From the NCBI GenBank assembly GCA_020638795.1, contig JACKHW010000006.1, positions 62,001 to 126,000 on the forward strand: a DNA stretch of 64,000 bases. The letters run 5' to 3'. Of this stretch, positions 54,046 to 62,804 are shown piece after piece. The position numbers and the translations under genes were made by a program. The stretch is from Planctomycetota bacterium (GTDB lineage Bacteria > Planctomycetota > UBA1135 > GCA-002748355). Position 1 is the stretch's first letter. Each line of letters begins with the position of its first letter. The notes below the pieces were generated by a model. It did no database searches and had not been told where the DNA came from. It was given only the letters and a program-made list of their open reading frames with translations.

Positions 54046-55053
54046 TCAGGGAATCAGAGCTGCAAGGCCCAGCATCTTCTGCACGTGGCCGAGCGGCGCC
54101 CGCAAGGACGTGCCTGGCGCGAGCAAGCGCGTCGTCCGCGGAGCGTAGTCGAGAAGCGCGACGCGAAGCGCTGCAGTCAAGTCGAAGGTCGATGTGACCT
54201 GCGTACCGACGGTGTAGTCGAACAGCGCTTCGACATCGGTCGACATCGGACGCCAGACACGGCCTCGACCATCCACGAGCGGAATGCGTGGCTCGGACAT
54301 CGGTAAGTCCTCGAGCTCATGCCCTGCGCGTGCGGCGACTTCTGCCAACAGGTCCGTGTGGAACGGACCATGGAACGGTAAGCGGAACGGAAACTCGCGC
54401 TTTCCGAGCACGACTCTTGGCAAGCGTTCGAGCAAGAGCTTGGTCGCGGGTTCGTCGCCGGCGAGCACGATGTGGCCCCCGAGACGGATCGACACATCGG
54501 CGCGGTGCCCCTCGGCGCGAATCGCGGTCAGCACCGACTCGGCATCGATGGAACGCTCGGGAAGGACGTGCCACTCTTCGTCGAGCAACGTCCACAGGAC
54601 TTGCCCGCCCTTCGGTCCATCCTCTTGAAGTCGGGCCATCGTGGCCACGAGCCGCATCCCGTCGACGGGAGTGAGCGCTCCACTGACGGCGAGTGCCGAG
54701 TAGAAACCGAGCGAGTTGCCCCCGACGAGCACGGGCTCGCACGAGCGCATCGCTCGTCGCGCATCGAGGACGCTGCACGCGTAGATCAACGGCGAGGCGC
54801 GCATGCCGGGCAGCATGTGCGCGGGTTTGAACGAGGTGGATTGATCGAGCTCGAGCAAGCCGGGTTGATCCGGCAGCAAGTCGGCTCGCATCGTCTCGAG
54901 TTCCGCCACGAGCGCGGCACCCTCGCTTCCGAGTTCGGTCACGAGGTCGAGTAGGGTCCCGAGTTCTTCGCGCCCGTACGAGCCACGGCCGGGACACAAC
55001 AAGAAGGTAGCGCTTGCGTCGTCGTTCGGCGTGCTCGTTCGGGATGGGCTCAT
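54046..55053 (-). CDS. FabD-like acyltransferase (ACP S-malonyltransferase family)
   Basis: 335-residue protein with the acyltransferase nucleophile elbow VGGNSLGFYSAL (Ser in GNSLG, the usual being GHSxG), a downstream FHGPFHTDLL carrying the active His, and an N-terminal LLCPGRGSYG where FabD has PGQG. Likely transfers an acyl group from CoA to an acyl carrier protein; the acyl group is unknown. Its ATG overlaps the stop of the E1 gene (ATGA), an unusual neighbour. No acpP, fabH or fabG lies beside it, so it may not be the housekeeping FabD. Confidence 0.8.
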   Translation of the reverse strand: MSPSRTSTPNDDASATFLLCPGRGSYGREELGTLLDLVTELGSEGAALVAELETMRADLLPDQPGLLELDQSTSFKPAHMLPGMRASPLIYACSVLDARRAMRSCEPVLVGGNSLGFYSALAVSGALTPVDGMRLVATMARLQEDGPKGGQVLWTLLDEEWHVLPERSIDAESVLTAIRAEGHRADVSIRLGGHIVLAGDEPATKLLLERLPRVVLGKREFPFRLPFHGPFHTDLLAEVAARAGHELEDLPMSEPRIPLVDGRGRVWRPMSTDVEALFDYTVGTQVTSTFDLTAALRVALLDYAPRTTRLLAPGTSLRAPLGHVQKMLGLAALIP

Positions 55054-57347
55054 CGGCGTCGCACGCGCTTCGGCTCGGAGTTCGACAAGTCGGAAGTCAA
55101 CGACTCGAGGGCTTCGACGATTTCCTCTTCTTGTGGCAGCACCCAGCGATCTGCCGGACCGAGCGGAACATAACTGTCCTCGGCAACGACACGACGCGCC
55201 TTCAGGTGACGCGATTCGGGATCCTCGGCGACTGCCGCGAGAATCGCTTCGGCAACGCCGCCGCCCGTACGTCGACACTCGTCGACGACGAGCAAAGCGT
55301 CCATCCGGCGAGCGGACCGAAGGACCGCATCGATCGGCAGCGGCGCGAGCCAACGCAGGTCGACGACAGTCACGTCGGCCGCGACTTCACGTCGCGCGCG
55401 GAGCGACATCGGAACGCCGTTGCCGTAGGTCACGCAGAGGATCTTCGGCAGTTCAGCGCCGCCCGGCGTGCGTGAATCGGCGTCGTAAGTTCGTGGGGTG
55501 CCGAACACCACGTCGTCATCACCGACGTCGCCCGGTGGCGGATAAGCAAAGCTCCACGCCGCATCCCCCTTGTCGTAGAGATCCTTGGTCATGTAGAGCG
55601 CGATGGGCTCGAGGAAGACGCAGACACGTCGCTCGAACTTCGCGGCCGCGACGCACGCACGAAGCATGCGCACGGCATCATCGCCACGCGACGGAACCGC
55701 CAGGACGATGCCGGGGATATCTCGCAGCACACCGATCGAATTGTCGTTGTGGAAGTGACCGCCGAAACCCTTCTGGTACGCGAGGCCCGCGATGCGCACG
55801 ACCATCGGATTGTCCCACTGACCATCCGAGAAGAAGCGCTGCGAGCACGCCTCGCCGCGAAGCTGATCCTCGGCGTTGTGCAGGTAAGCGAGATACTGGA
55901 TCTCGGGCATCGGCAAGAAACCGAGCTGCGCCGCACCGATCGCCGTCCCGAGGATCATCGTTTCGTCGAGCAGCGTATTGAAGACGCGACCGACTCCGTA
56001 CTTCTCGTAGAGTCCCGTCGTCACGTGATAGACCCCACCTTTCTTGGCGACGTCTTCACCGAACACGAGAATCTCGGGATGCACATGCATGAGGTCGACC
56101 AAGGCACGCGACAACTGCATGGCCATGTGCCGTGGTCGATCCGATTCGGGCAGCTTGTCGTGACCGCCCCAACGCTGGACGCGCGAGTCCGATGTCTTGC
56201 TCGCGAGCAACGCATCTTGCACGCGTGACGCATCCGGTGGAAGCAAGTCGCGCGCGACTTCCGCAGTCGATTCGAGGCGAGGTGTTTGGACCGCGATGTC
56301 GCGAACGCGACCGATGCGAGCCTTCGTCTCGTGCCACAACGCGTGCAGTTCGACGCCAGTCGCGAGTCCTCGATCGACGAGGTCGCGTGACATCCGAAGC
56401 AACGGGTCGCGGGACTCTGCAGCCTCGATCTGGGCTTCGCTGTGGTACAGCGATTCGACGTCACTCCCGGCGTGACCCAACAGGCGAACGACGCGCAGAC
56501 GCAAGAACGTCGGGCGTCGCGTGCGGCGACAATGCTCGATCGCGCGCTCCGCAGTCGTGTAAGCCTCTTCGAGATCGCCGCCGTCCGCTTCGAAGTAGTC
56601 GATGCCACGCCGTGCCGCGAACTGCGAACGGATCCAACCGTCGGGCGTGTGCACCGATATACCGATCCCGTTGTCCTCGCACACGAATAACACCGGCACC
56701 GGCAGGCGCTGCAACGTTGCCCACGCCGCCGCGTTGAATGCGGTCTGCGCGCTCGCGTGATTGCAGCTCGCATCGCCAAAACTCACGCAGACGATCGAAT
56801 CGGCACGAACTCGCGGCGCATCCGTCGGCGCGGTCCGCAAGCGGCGCTCACGCTCGAGAGCGAATGCCATCCCGACCGCTTTCGGCAGTTGGCTCGCGAT
56901 CGTGGACGTCTGCGGTGGGATCCACGCTCGAAGACTACCCCACACTTTGTGACGCCCGCCACTCACCGGGTCTTCGCGACTCGCCAAGAACGACAGCAGC
57001 GTGTCGTAGATCGGAGTCTCGCCTGGCAGCTTGGCGAGTCGCGCCATGACGAGCGCACCGCTTCGATAGTGCAAGAGCGACGGATCGTCGGTCCGCAGAA
57101 GGTGGCCGAGCACGGCATTCCCCTCGTGACCCGCACTTCCGATGGTGTAGAAACCCAGCCCCGCGTTCTTCAGGTCGCGCGCCTCGAAGTCGAGGAGTCG
57201 GCTCACGTATGCGGCCTCGATGCACGCGAGTGCATCGACGCGTGCGAGGCGAGACACACCACCAATGGTTGGCGACTCCGAATCCCGAAGCGTCTCGAGC
57301 AGGTGCTCGAGACGGGTACGAACGATGTCCTCGCGGCGCAAGCTCAT
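55050..57347 (-). CDS. Fused E1 alpha-beta subunits of a 2-oxoacid dehydrogenase
   Basis: 765-residue thiamine-diphosphate enzyme. The alpha part has GSAGHEGNAV, and the TPP motif begins GDASCNHASAQTAFN and ends VCEDNGIGIS; the beta part from about residue 405 reads LVFGEDVAKKGGVYHVT and LDETMILGTAIG, then VDLRWLAPLPIDAV. This matches branched-chain 2-oxoacid dehydrogenase E1. Normally two subunits with E2 and E3; here they are fused and no E2/E3 is adjacent. ATG 57347; 9 bases after the Nudix gene. Substrate unknown. Confidence 0.9.
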   Translation of the reverse strand: MSLRREDIVRTRLEHLLETLRDSESPTIGGVSRLARVDALACIEAAYVSRLLDFEARDLKNAGLGFYTIGSAGHEGNAVLGHLLRTDDPSLLHYRSGALVMARLAKLPGETPIYDTLLSFLASREDPVSGGRHKVWGSLRAWIPPQTSTIASQLPKAVGMAFALERERRLRTAPTDAPRVRADSIVCVSFGDASCNHASAQTAFNAAAWATLQRLPVPVLFVCEDNGIGISVHTPDGWIRSQFAARRGIDYFEADGGDLEEAYTTAERAIEHCRRTRRPTFLRLRVVRLLGHAGSDVESLYHSEAQIEAAESRDPLLRMSRDLVDRGLATGVELHALWHETKARIGRVRDIAVQTPRLESTAEVARDLLPPDASRVQDALLASKTSDSRVQRWGGHDKLPESDRPRHMAMQLSRALVDLMHVHPEILVFGEDVAKKGGVYHVTTGLYEKYGVGRVFNTLLDETMILGTAIGAAQLGFLPMPEIQYLAYLHNAEDQLRGEACSQRFFSDGQWDNPMVVRIAGLAYQKGFGGHFHNDNSIGVLRDIPGIVLAVPSRGDDAVRMLRACVAAAKFERRVCVFLEPIALYMTKDLYDKGDAAWSFAYPPPGDVGDDDVVFGTPRTYDADSRTPGGAELPKILCVTYGNGVPMSLRARREVAADVTVVDLRWLAPLPIDAVLRSARRMDALLVVDECRRTGGGVAEAILAAVAEDPESRHLKARRVVAEDSYVPLGPADRWVLPQEEEIVEALESLTSDLSNSEPKRVRRR

Positions 57348-57356
57348 GCCGATGCC

Positions 57357-57917
57357 CTATTCGGAGAACACGGACTCGGGGCCGTCATGGAGTTCCAAGA
57401 ACACGAACGCCGCGAGCACGAGCGCATGATCCGTCTCGCCGGCTCGAATCGCCGTGCGCAACTCGCTGCGGGACATCTCGACGACTTCGAGATCTTCACC
57501 GGGGTCGGGGATCAGATCGCCGACTCGTTTGCACCCGCGCGCGAGAACGGTTCCACAGCGATTCGTCATGATCGCCGGGTTGGGATTGACGCTGCCGATG
57601 AGGGCGAGTTCGCGTGCCTCGTAGCCGGACTCTTCGCGCAACTCACGCGCGGCCGCCACGAGCATGTCCTCTCCCTCGTCGATCGCTCCACCGGGAAGCT
57701 CGAGCGTGAAGTCATCGCTACCGTGCCGATACTGGCGGACCAAGACGAGCTTGCCTTCGTCCGTGAACGGAACGACGTTGACCCAGTCCTTGCATCCGAC
57801 GAGGAAGAAACCGAGCTCTTTCTGCGTACGAGGCGAACGACGCCTCGCCTCGACGACTTCGAAGGACGCGAGCTTCGTGAGGGTACGTCGGCTCAGTTCC
57901 GGCCACGGCTCCAACAT
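57357..57917 (-). CDS. Nudix hydrolase (ADP-ribose pyrophosphatase-like)
   Basis: 186-residue Nudix protein; box complete: GGAIDEGE, seven residues, RELREESGY (about residues 80-102). NVVPFTDEGKLVLVRQYRHG before the box is typical of ADP-ribose/sugar-nucleotide pyrophosphatases. ATG 57917 (MLEPWPELS) starts 10 bases after the 57928 stop, in the same operon. The frame upstream to 58043 is antisense-like and was rejected. Confidence 0.86.
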   Translation of the reverse strand: MLEPWPELSRRTLTKLASFEVVEARRRSPRTQKELGFFLVGCKDWVNVVPFTDEGKLVLVRQYRHGSDDFTLELPGGAIDEGEDMLVAAARELREESGYEARELALIGSVNPNPAIMTNRCGTVLARGCKRVGDLIPDPGEDLEVVEMSRSELRTAIRAGETDHALVLAAFVFLELHDGPESVFSE

Positions 57918-57927
57918 GTGCGCGACG

Positions 57928-58599
57928 TTAGCAGTCCGGTGAATCGTCTGGCAGACGCTGCCTGAGTGAAATCGTCGTCTGCGCCGCTTTCGGTAACGCC
58001 CGCGATCCGTGTGGGATCTCGTTGCAGGGCGAACATCGTGCACTCCATTCGATACTCACGACGAGTCGACCGTTCTTGGCGTTCCGCACGTCGAGGCGAC
58101 GGTAGACGTCGATATCGTTGCAGTAGAGCGCGTGCTCGCGAGTCCGGTAGACGGCGATCTTGCCCGGCTTGATCTCCACGAACCCCTCTTCGTCGGGCTC
58201 GGGAGCGAACGGCGTGCGCACGAAGTGGGGACCCGCAGAAAACCAGAGACTCGACGTCGACGAGTTGTGGATCGCCGCGATCTCCGACGCCATGCAGGGA
58301 GCCACATCCAGGCAGTTGGCCGCGATGAGACGGCAGTTTCCGGAGCGACCTACCACTCCCGCAAAAAACACGAGGGCGTCGTTCTCGAAGCCAGGCTGGT
58401 AGCGAATCCGCACACCGCGCTGATAGTCGTGCGCCGACTCACCGCGCAGGATGCAGCCACGACACTGCGCAATGCGCTTCACGGGGTCGTCGTCGCGCGG
58501 AGGAGAACCTGCAGCAAGCGAGAGCGAACCGGGCACGGCGGAAGCAACGCAGCACCCCAGAGTGGCCATCGCGGCCCGAAGGATCGACCAGACGATCAT
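57928..58599 (-). CDS. Exported Cys-containing protein, unknown function
   Basis: 223-residue exported protein with a signal peptide (IVWSILRAAMATLGCCVASA). It has about 11 cysteines (QCRGC, NCRL, NCLDVAPC, SARCSPC and a final Cys), suggesting disulfides or metal binding; two of these are C-x2-C pairs. Domain unrecognised; heme-binding CxxCH is absent. Start ATG overlaps the stop of the 58596 gene (ATGA). Ends in TAA, so no Sec readthrough is expected. Confidence 0.72.
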   Translation of the reverse strand: MIVWSILRAAMATLGCCVASAVPGSLSLAAGSPPRDDDPVKRIAQCRGCILRGESAHDYQRGVRIRYQPGFENDALVFFAGVVGRSGNCRLIAANCLDVAPCMASEIAAIHNSSTSSLWFSAGPHFVRTPFAPEPDEEGFVEIKPGKIAVYRTREHALYCNDIDVYRRLDVRNAKNGRLVVSIEWSARCSPCNEIPHGSRALPKAAQTTISLRQRLPDDSPDC

Positions 58600-59345
58600 C
58601 GCTGGACCTCCTTGACTTCGTTCGAGCGGTCATCGCTCGCCGTTTGCATGGCGCGAGCGAAGAGCGGCGCTAGAGCCTCACGAACCGGCGTCGCGAGTTC
58701 GGGAAGCGCAGCGGAATCGAGGAGTCGAACTTCGATCGTCGCGGGCCGTGTCTCGACCTGCAGGATGTGATCCGGACTCCCGGGCTCGATTCGGAACGAT
58801 GCGGATCGCCGCGACGATTCCCGCCGAACGACGACGATCGTGACCTGCCCGTCGCGAGTCGCCGTCGCGAGTCGTGGCAACAGCTCGAACCACAGATCTC
58901 CGTACGCGGCGAGCAGCGGATTGACCCGGTCGCGCGCGACCTCAGCCTGCCATGTCGCACGCAACTCGGCCAAAGCCTCCTTGGCATCGCTGCGGCAGCG
59001 CTGCACCTCGTCAGGATCGAAGCCGCCTCGTGCGAGTTCCGCTTCGAGCACGGCAGCAAGGCCATCGTCCTCGAAGACGGTCTCGACCATGGATCCGTCA
59101 CCTCCGGGATCGGACGCGAATCGAGTCGCCTCTCGAGGACGTGTGACATCGTCTGCCCGCGCTGCAGACACGGAGTCCATCGCATCGATTCCCAAGACCT
59201 TGCCGAGCATCGGTTTGGGTTGTCGCGCCGCGACCGCTGCATGCTCGCAATGCACCAGATATCCGATGAGGCAGTACCCCACGAGTCCACCCGACAACGA
59301 TGCCAAGCTCACCGCCAAGCACGTGATTCGCCCCGTCCCCGACAT
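58596..59345 (-). CDS. Membrane-anchored protein, first gene of operon
   Basis: 249-residue protein. ATG 59345 is preceded by AAGGAGG at 7 bases, the strongest Shine-Dalgarno in the window, and fixes the start; the longer frame to 59450 is rejected. One N-terminal membrane segment or signal (CLAVSLASLSGGLVGYCLIGYL), then a soluble helical and beta part (VFEDDGLAAVLEAELARG). Unrecognised. It leads an operon of five genes ending with the acyltransferase at 54046. Confidence 0.7.
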   Translation of the reverse strand: MSGTGRITCLAVSLASLSGGLVGYCLIGYLVHCEHAAVAARQPKPMLGKVLGIDAMDSVSAARADDVTRPREATRFASDPGGDGSMVETVFEDDGLAAVLEAELARGGFDPDEVQRCRSDAKEALAELRATWQAEVARDRVNPLLAAYGDLWFELLPRLATATRDGQVTIVVVRRESSRRSASFRIEPGSPDHILQVETRPATIEVRLLDSAALPELATPVREALAPLFARAMQTASDDRSNEVKEVQR

Positions 59346-59459
59346 TGCGTTCCTCCTTGAACATGGCCGCAATGGCGGCCGCCAGAAAGAAGGCAACGAG
59401 CGGATGAAAAACGGCTCGAAAAGCGAGAAGAGAATCCGAGCTGCTAACATTCGGACGCC

Positions 59460-60047
59460 ATGACGACGTCTCCGGATCCGACCTTCGCTCCCCCCATCCG
59501 TCGCTTGCTCGACCGAGTGGCTACCGCTGCCAGGCTGAACGACATCGAGGCAACCTGCGCGGGCGTCAAGGCGGCTCTGTGCGAGGAGATCGTCGATGGC
59601 GGACTCGAACTACCGCGAGAACTCGTGCGTCCTTCGTCGGATCGCTATGCCCGTCGACTGCTCGCCAAGTGTCCCGACAACCTCTTCGCGATCGTCATCA
59701 TGGTCTGGGGCACCGGACAGGGCACACCGATCCACGACCACGCCGGCAAGTGGTGTGTCGAATGCGTCTACGACGGGCTCATCAAAGTCACTTCGTACGA
59801 TCGCCTCGAAGAGACCGAGACGACCGCGCGCTTCCGCGCCGAGGACGTCGTCTTCGCCGAGAAGGGCAATGCCGGCGCTCTGATCCCGCCGCGCGACTAT
59901 CACGTCATCGAGAACGCCCGCGAGGCGCCGTCCGTGACGATCCACGTCTATGGCGGCGAGATGGACGGCTGCCACGCGTTCTTCCCGCTCGAGGCGGATT
60001 GCTACGAGAAGAAGTGGTGTGACCTCTGCTACACGCCGATCGAGTGA
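59460..60047 (+). CDS. Cysteine dioxygenase
   Basis: 195-residue cupin iron enzyme that oxidises L-cysteine with O2 to cysteine sulfinate. Metal ligands are in TPIHDHAGKWC (HxH) and YHVIEN (His); the Cys in KWCVEC may form the known Cys-Tyr crosslink with a Tyr such as that in HVYGGEMDG. Length and order fit bacterial CDO type I. The C-terminus has an extra Cys-rich segment (CYEKKWCDLC). It lies divergent from the membrane-protein operon (115-base gap) and converges with the DsbD gene (11 bases). It would lower cytoplasmic cysteine and open sulfur catabolism. Confidence 0.9.
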   Translation: MTTSPDPTFAPPIRRLLDRVATAARLNDIEATCAGVKAALCEEIVDGGLELPRELVRPSSDRYARRLLAKCPDNLFAIVIMVWGTGQGTPIHDHAGKWCVECVYDGLIKVTSYDRLEETETTARFRAEDVVFAEKGNAGALIPPRDYHVIENAREAPSVTIHVYGGEMDGCHAFFPLEADCYEKKWCDLCYTPIE

Positions 60048-60057
60048 GCGGGCGGCG

Positions 60058-62466
60058 TCACTTGGCGTGCGCAGCGATCGATTCTTCGAGCCAGGTGCGG
60101 AATGCGTCGACGGTCGTCGCACCGTCCAGTCTCCCCAAGACCTGCTCCGTCGACGGATCCAGGATCATGTAGACAGGCGCCGTCTTCACGCCGGCGAACT
60201 TGTCCTGCACCTCGAGGATACGCTCGTACGTCGGCAGGCCGGGAACGTCGGCATGAAGCCGCGCTTCGATCGTCTTTGCTAGAAGCCCGGAGACCTCCGG
60301 GCGGATGAAGACACTCGTCTCCATCCCTCTGCAATTCATTCAGGTCACACCCGTGATATTGAGGAACAGCAGCTTGTCGCCTTCGACGGCAAGCGCCTTC
60401 GCTGCATCGAAGTCGTCCTTGACGATGGTCCAAGCGAGCTTGGATTCGCCGTGGCCACCACCTTGCTGATTGCTGCCCGCCCACGCCATCCGCTTCGAGT
60501 AGGGCGGCGCGATCGACTCCATGACCCAATCCAGACGGTTTCCGAACGCACCCGTCGCGAAGTACGTCGCGAGCAGCGCCACGATCAAGCCACCCAGCAA
60601 GCGACCAGGCCCGATCTCGCCCGACTCGCCTTTGAATCGAATCATGCCGAGCAAGAAGATCGCAGCGATGACGAAGATCACCGCCCAAAGGAACAAGAAG
60701 TGCTCGCGCGGCAGGGCCTCGAGACCGAGCACGAGTTCGACGTTGCTCAAGAACTTGAGCGCCGCGGCGACCTCGACAAAGCCGAGGAAGACCTTGAGCG
60801 TGTTCATCCACTGACCACTGCTCGGCATCGATGCGATCGCACCCGGAACCAGCGCCAATCCGACGAAGGGCACGGCCATCGTCAACCCGAAGACACCCAT
60901 GCCGAGCATCGCCGACTGGACACCGCCCTGAGCGCCGACGGCGAGGATATTTCCGACGAACGGCGCCGTGCACGTGAAGGACGAAATGACGAGCGTCGCG
61001 CCCATCAAGAACACACCGAGCGCGCCGCCTTGGGTCGATGCCTTGCCCGTCGCGTTCATCAGGAAGCGCGGTGGCTGCAGATTGATCAGGCCGAACAGCG
61101 AAAGCGCGAAGACCAAGAAGAACACACCGATCACGAGATTCGTGATCCAGTGCGTGGCGAACGGGACGATGACGTTACCGAGCGCGGCCCCGATCACGAC
61201 GAACATGAGGACGATCCCCGCGCCGTATAGCAATGCGAGCGGCAGGACCTTGCCCCCGCGCGCGTCCGCCTGCTTCGTGAAGAAGCTGATCGTGATGGGA
61301 ATCATCGGGTAGGTGCAGGGCATCGCGAGCGCGAAGAGCCCGCCACCGATCGCGAGTAGGATGAGCTGCCACAAGCCGGCGTCGGCGAGGCCCCCACTCG
61401 ACTGCACGACGCGTTGCGAATCACTTCCGTTCGGGCCGCCGTCCTTCGAGCCACCCGATGCCGCATTCCCGGTTCCGGAACCACCCGTCTCCCCGACACC
61501 GGCTGCCGGCAACCGGTCCTCGCGCGCATCGCCGCCTTCGATCGGGAACGCGGTCTTCAGTTCGAGCGCCGACGGGAGATCGCAGCTCTTCTCGTCGCAT
61601 ACCTGGTAGTCGATCTTGATCGCGGGCTCGAAAGGACCGCCTTTGGCGTCCTTCGCGACCGTGAACGGAATTCGAATCTGGAACTGGTCGTGCAGGTCGT
61701 AGGTGACGAACCCGTTCGCATCGTTGGGATCGCCTTCCGGAACCACGGCAGCACCGATCTTGACGCCTTTCGACTCGAGAGAGTCTGCGTTGGTCACGGT
61801 GACGGTCGTCGCGACGCCACCGGTTTCCTTGGACCCGTACATGTGATAGCCGGGCAGAACGTCGAGCTGCACGACGATCGAACCACTCTCACCTCGACGC
61901 GTTCCCTTTTCGATGCCGACGAAGAGCACTTCGACCTTCTTGCGTGCGAACTCGTCGCGCGCCGTGCCTGCTTCGATAGTCACCTTGACCGAGAACGGAG
62001 TCTGCGCCGGCGGATCACAACTGTTGGCGTCACAGGCCGTGTAGTCGACGAGCCCTTTGAGCTCGACCGTTTCGGGCTTGGCATCGAGAGGCACGAAAAA
62101 ACGCTGGCGCAGCTCCGCATCGAGTTCGACGTAGTAGCTTTGCATCCCATACGACTCGTGCACTTCACCAATCGGTAGGACCGGCGGACCGAAGGCCACG
62201 AGACCGCCCAGGTCGTTGATCGTGATCGACGTCGGCTGCCCGTTTTCCTCGAGCCGCCCGTAGACGTGCCACCCGGGCGCGATCGTCGCACGATGGACAA
62301 CGGTGACCACCTCACCGGGTCGAGCCGTCTTTGGCGTGACCTCCGAGCGCAGGGTGACGCGTTCTTCCGCACCCGCGCCTCCGAAGTCGGGAATCTGAGC
62401 CGACGCCCCGCCGAGAATCAGCGCACCGCAGAGAGTCAGGAGTAAGAACGAGGCTCGTGCAGTCAT
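60058..62466 (-). CDS. dsbD: DsbD-like thiol:disulfide interchange protein, candidate selenoprotein (U-x-x-C)
   Basis: 802-residue inner-membrane reductase passing electrons from thioredoxin to the periplasm. Signal peptide 1-24; two N-terminal DsbD-alpha-like domains, each ending in a Cys pair (C145/C150, C290/C295); eight-helix CcdA-type core at about 364-610 with C384 (MPCTYP) and C499 (SFTCTAP); a C-terminal thioredoxin domain. In that domain the codon for the first active-site Cys is TGA (60342-60340, residue 709): ITGVT, Sec, MNC, RGME aligns with the family's FTG-x-x-CVNCRKME. After it the frame stays open to the end, with cis-Pro in KTAPVYMILD. Reading TGA as stop would remove the domain. 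ATG 62466. A SECIS-like hairpin follows the UGA. Confidence 0.88.
60303..60326 (-). promoter_or_regulatory. Candidate bacterial SECIS hairpin (Sec codon 60342-60340)
   Basis: In the minus-strand mRNA a 10-bp stem (GGAUGGAGAC with GUCUUCAUCC, one G-U wobble) closes a GAGU loop. The loop begins 23 nt after the UGA and starts with G, like the hairpin in the other candidate. The wobble is a pair only on the mRNA strand, which favours RNA function. Confidence 0.75.
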
Positions 62467-62614
62467 GTGGCGTCGGATCTTAGCAGTGCGTGGATCAAGT
62501 CGAACACGCTGGTCGCGCGTGTGGGTAGACGAAGGCATGCGCTCCGCGCGCGCAGGGGCATACCGCGGCGAAGCGCGCTTGTTCTACGGACTCGGCTCCC
62601 GCAGGATCCCACTA

Positions 62615-62779
62615 GAAGCCCAGCCAAAAAACCGGGTGCACGCGCGGTGGTCGAGCGTGTGTGCCTGGTTGGTCCCGAAAACGCAGGCAAATCGACTGAT
62701 TTGTCGAGGCTTTCGGGGTCCAGCCAGGCGCGTGCGATCGGCCGCCGCGTGCATGCCAGGCTTTTTGGGGCTGCGCTTC
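62615..62779 (+). repeat. Long imperfect hairpin (structured RNA candidate) upstream of cstA
   Basis: Inverted repeat of about 165 bases: 5' arm 62615-62680, 3' arm 62710-62779, central stem CAAATC/GATTTG with a GACT loop at 62688-62703. Over the core pair block (62644-62662 with 62730-62748) I count 12 Watson-Crick pairs, 6 U-G wobbles and 1 mismatch; all wobbles are pairs only in a plus-strand transcript. It ends 25 bases before the cstA ATG, so it would lie in the cstA leader. The rest of the gap (62467-62614) is the divergent dsbD/cstA promoter region without clear boxes. Confidence 0.7.
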
Positions 62780-62804
62780 CAAGTCGAAATCCCTCTCCGC
62801 CACC

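Noticed and set aside
60058..60339. Separate small thioredoxin-like gene starting at the ATG right after the TGA, with DsbD ending at 60340
   Set aside because: It would begin inside the active-site motif and lack the first strand and helix turn of the fold; the upstream protein would lose its domain. Sec readthrough explains both halves.
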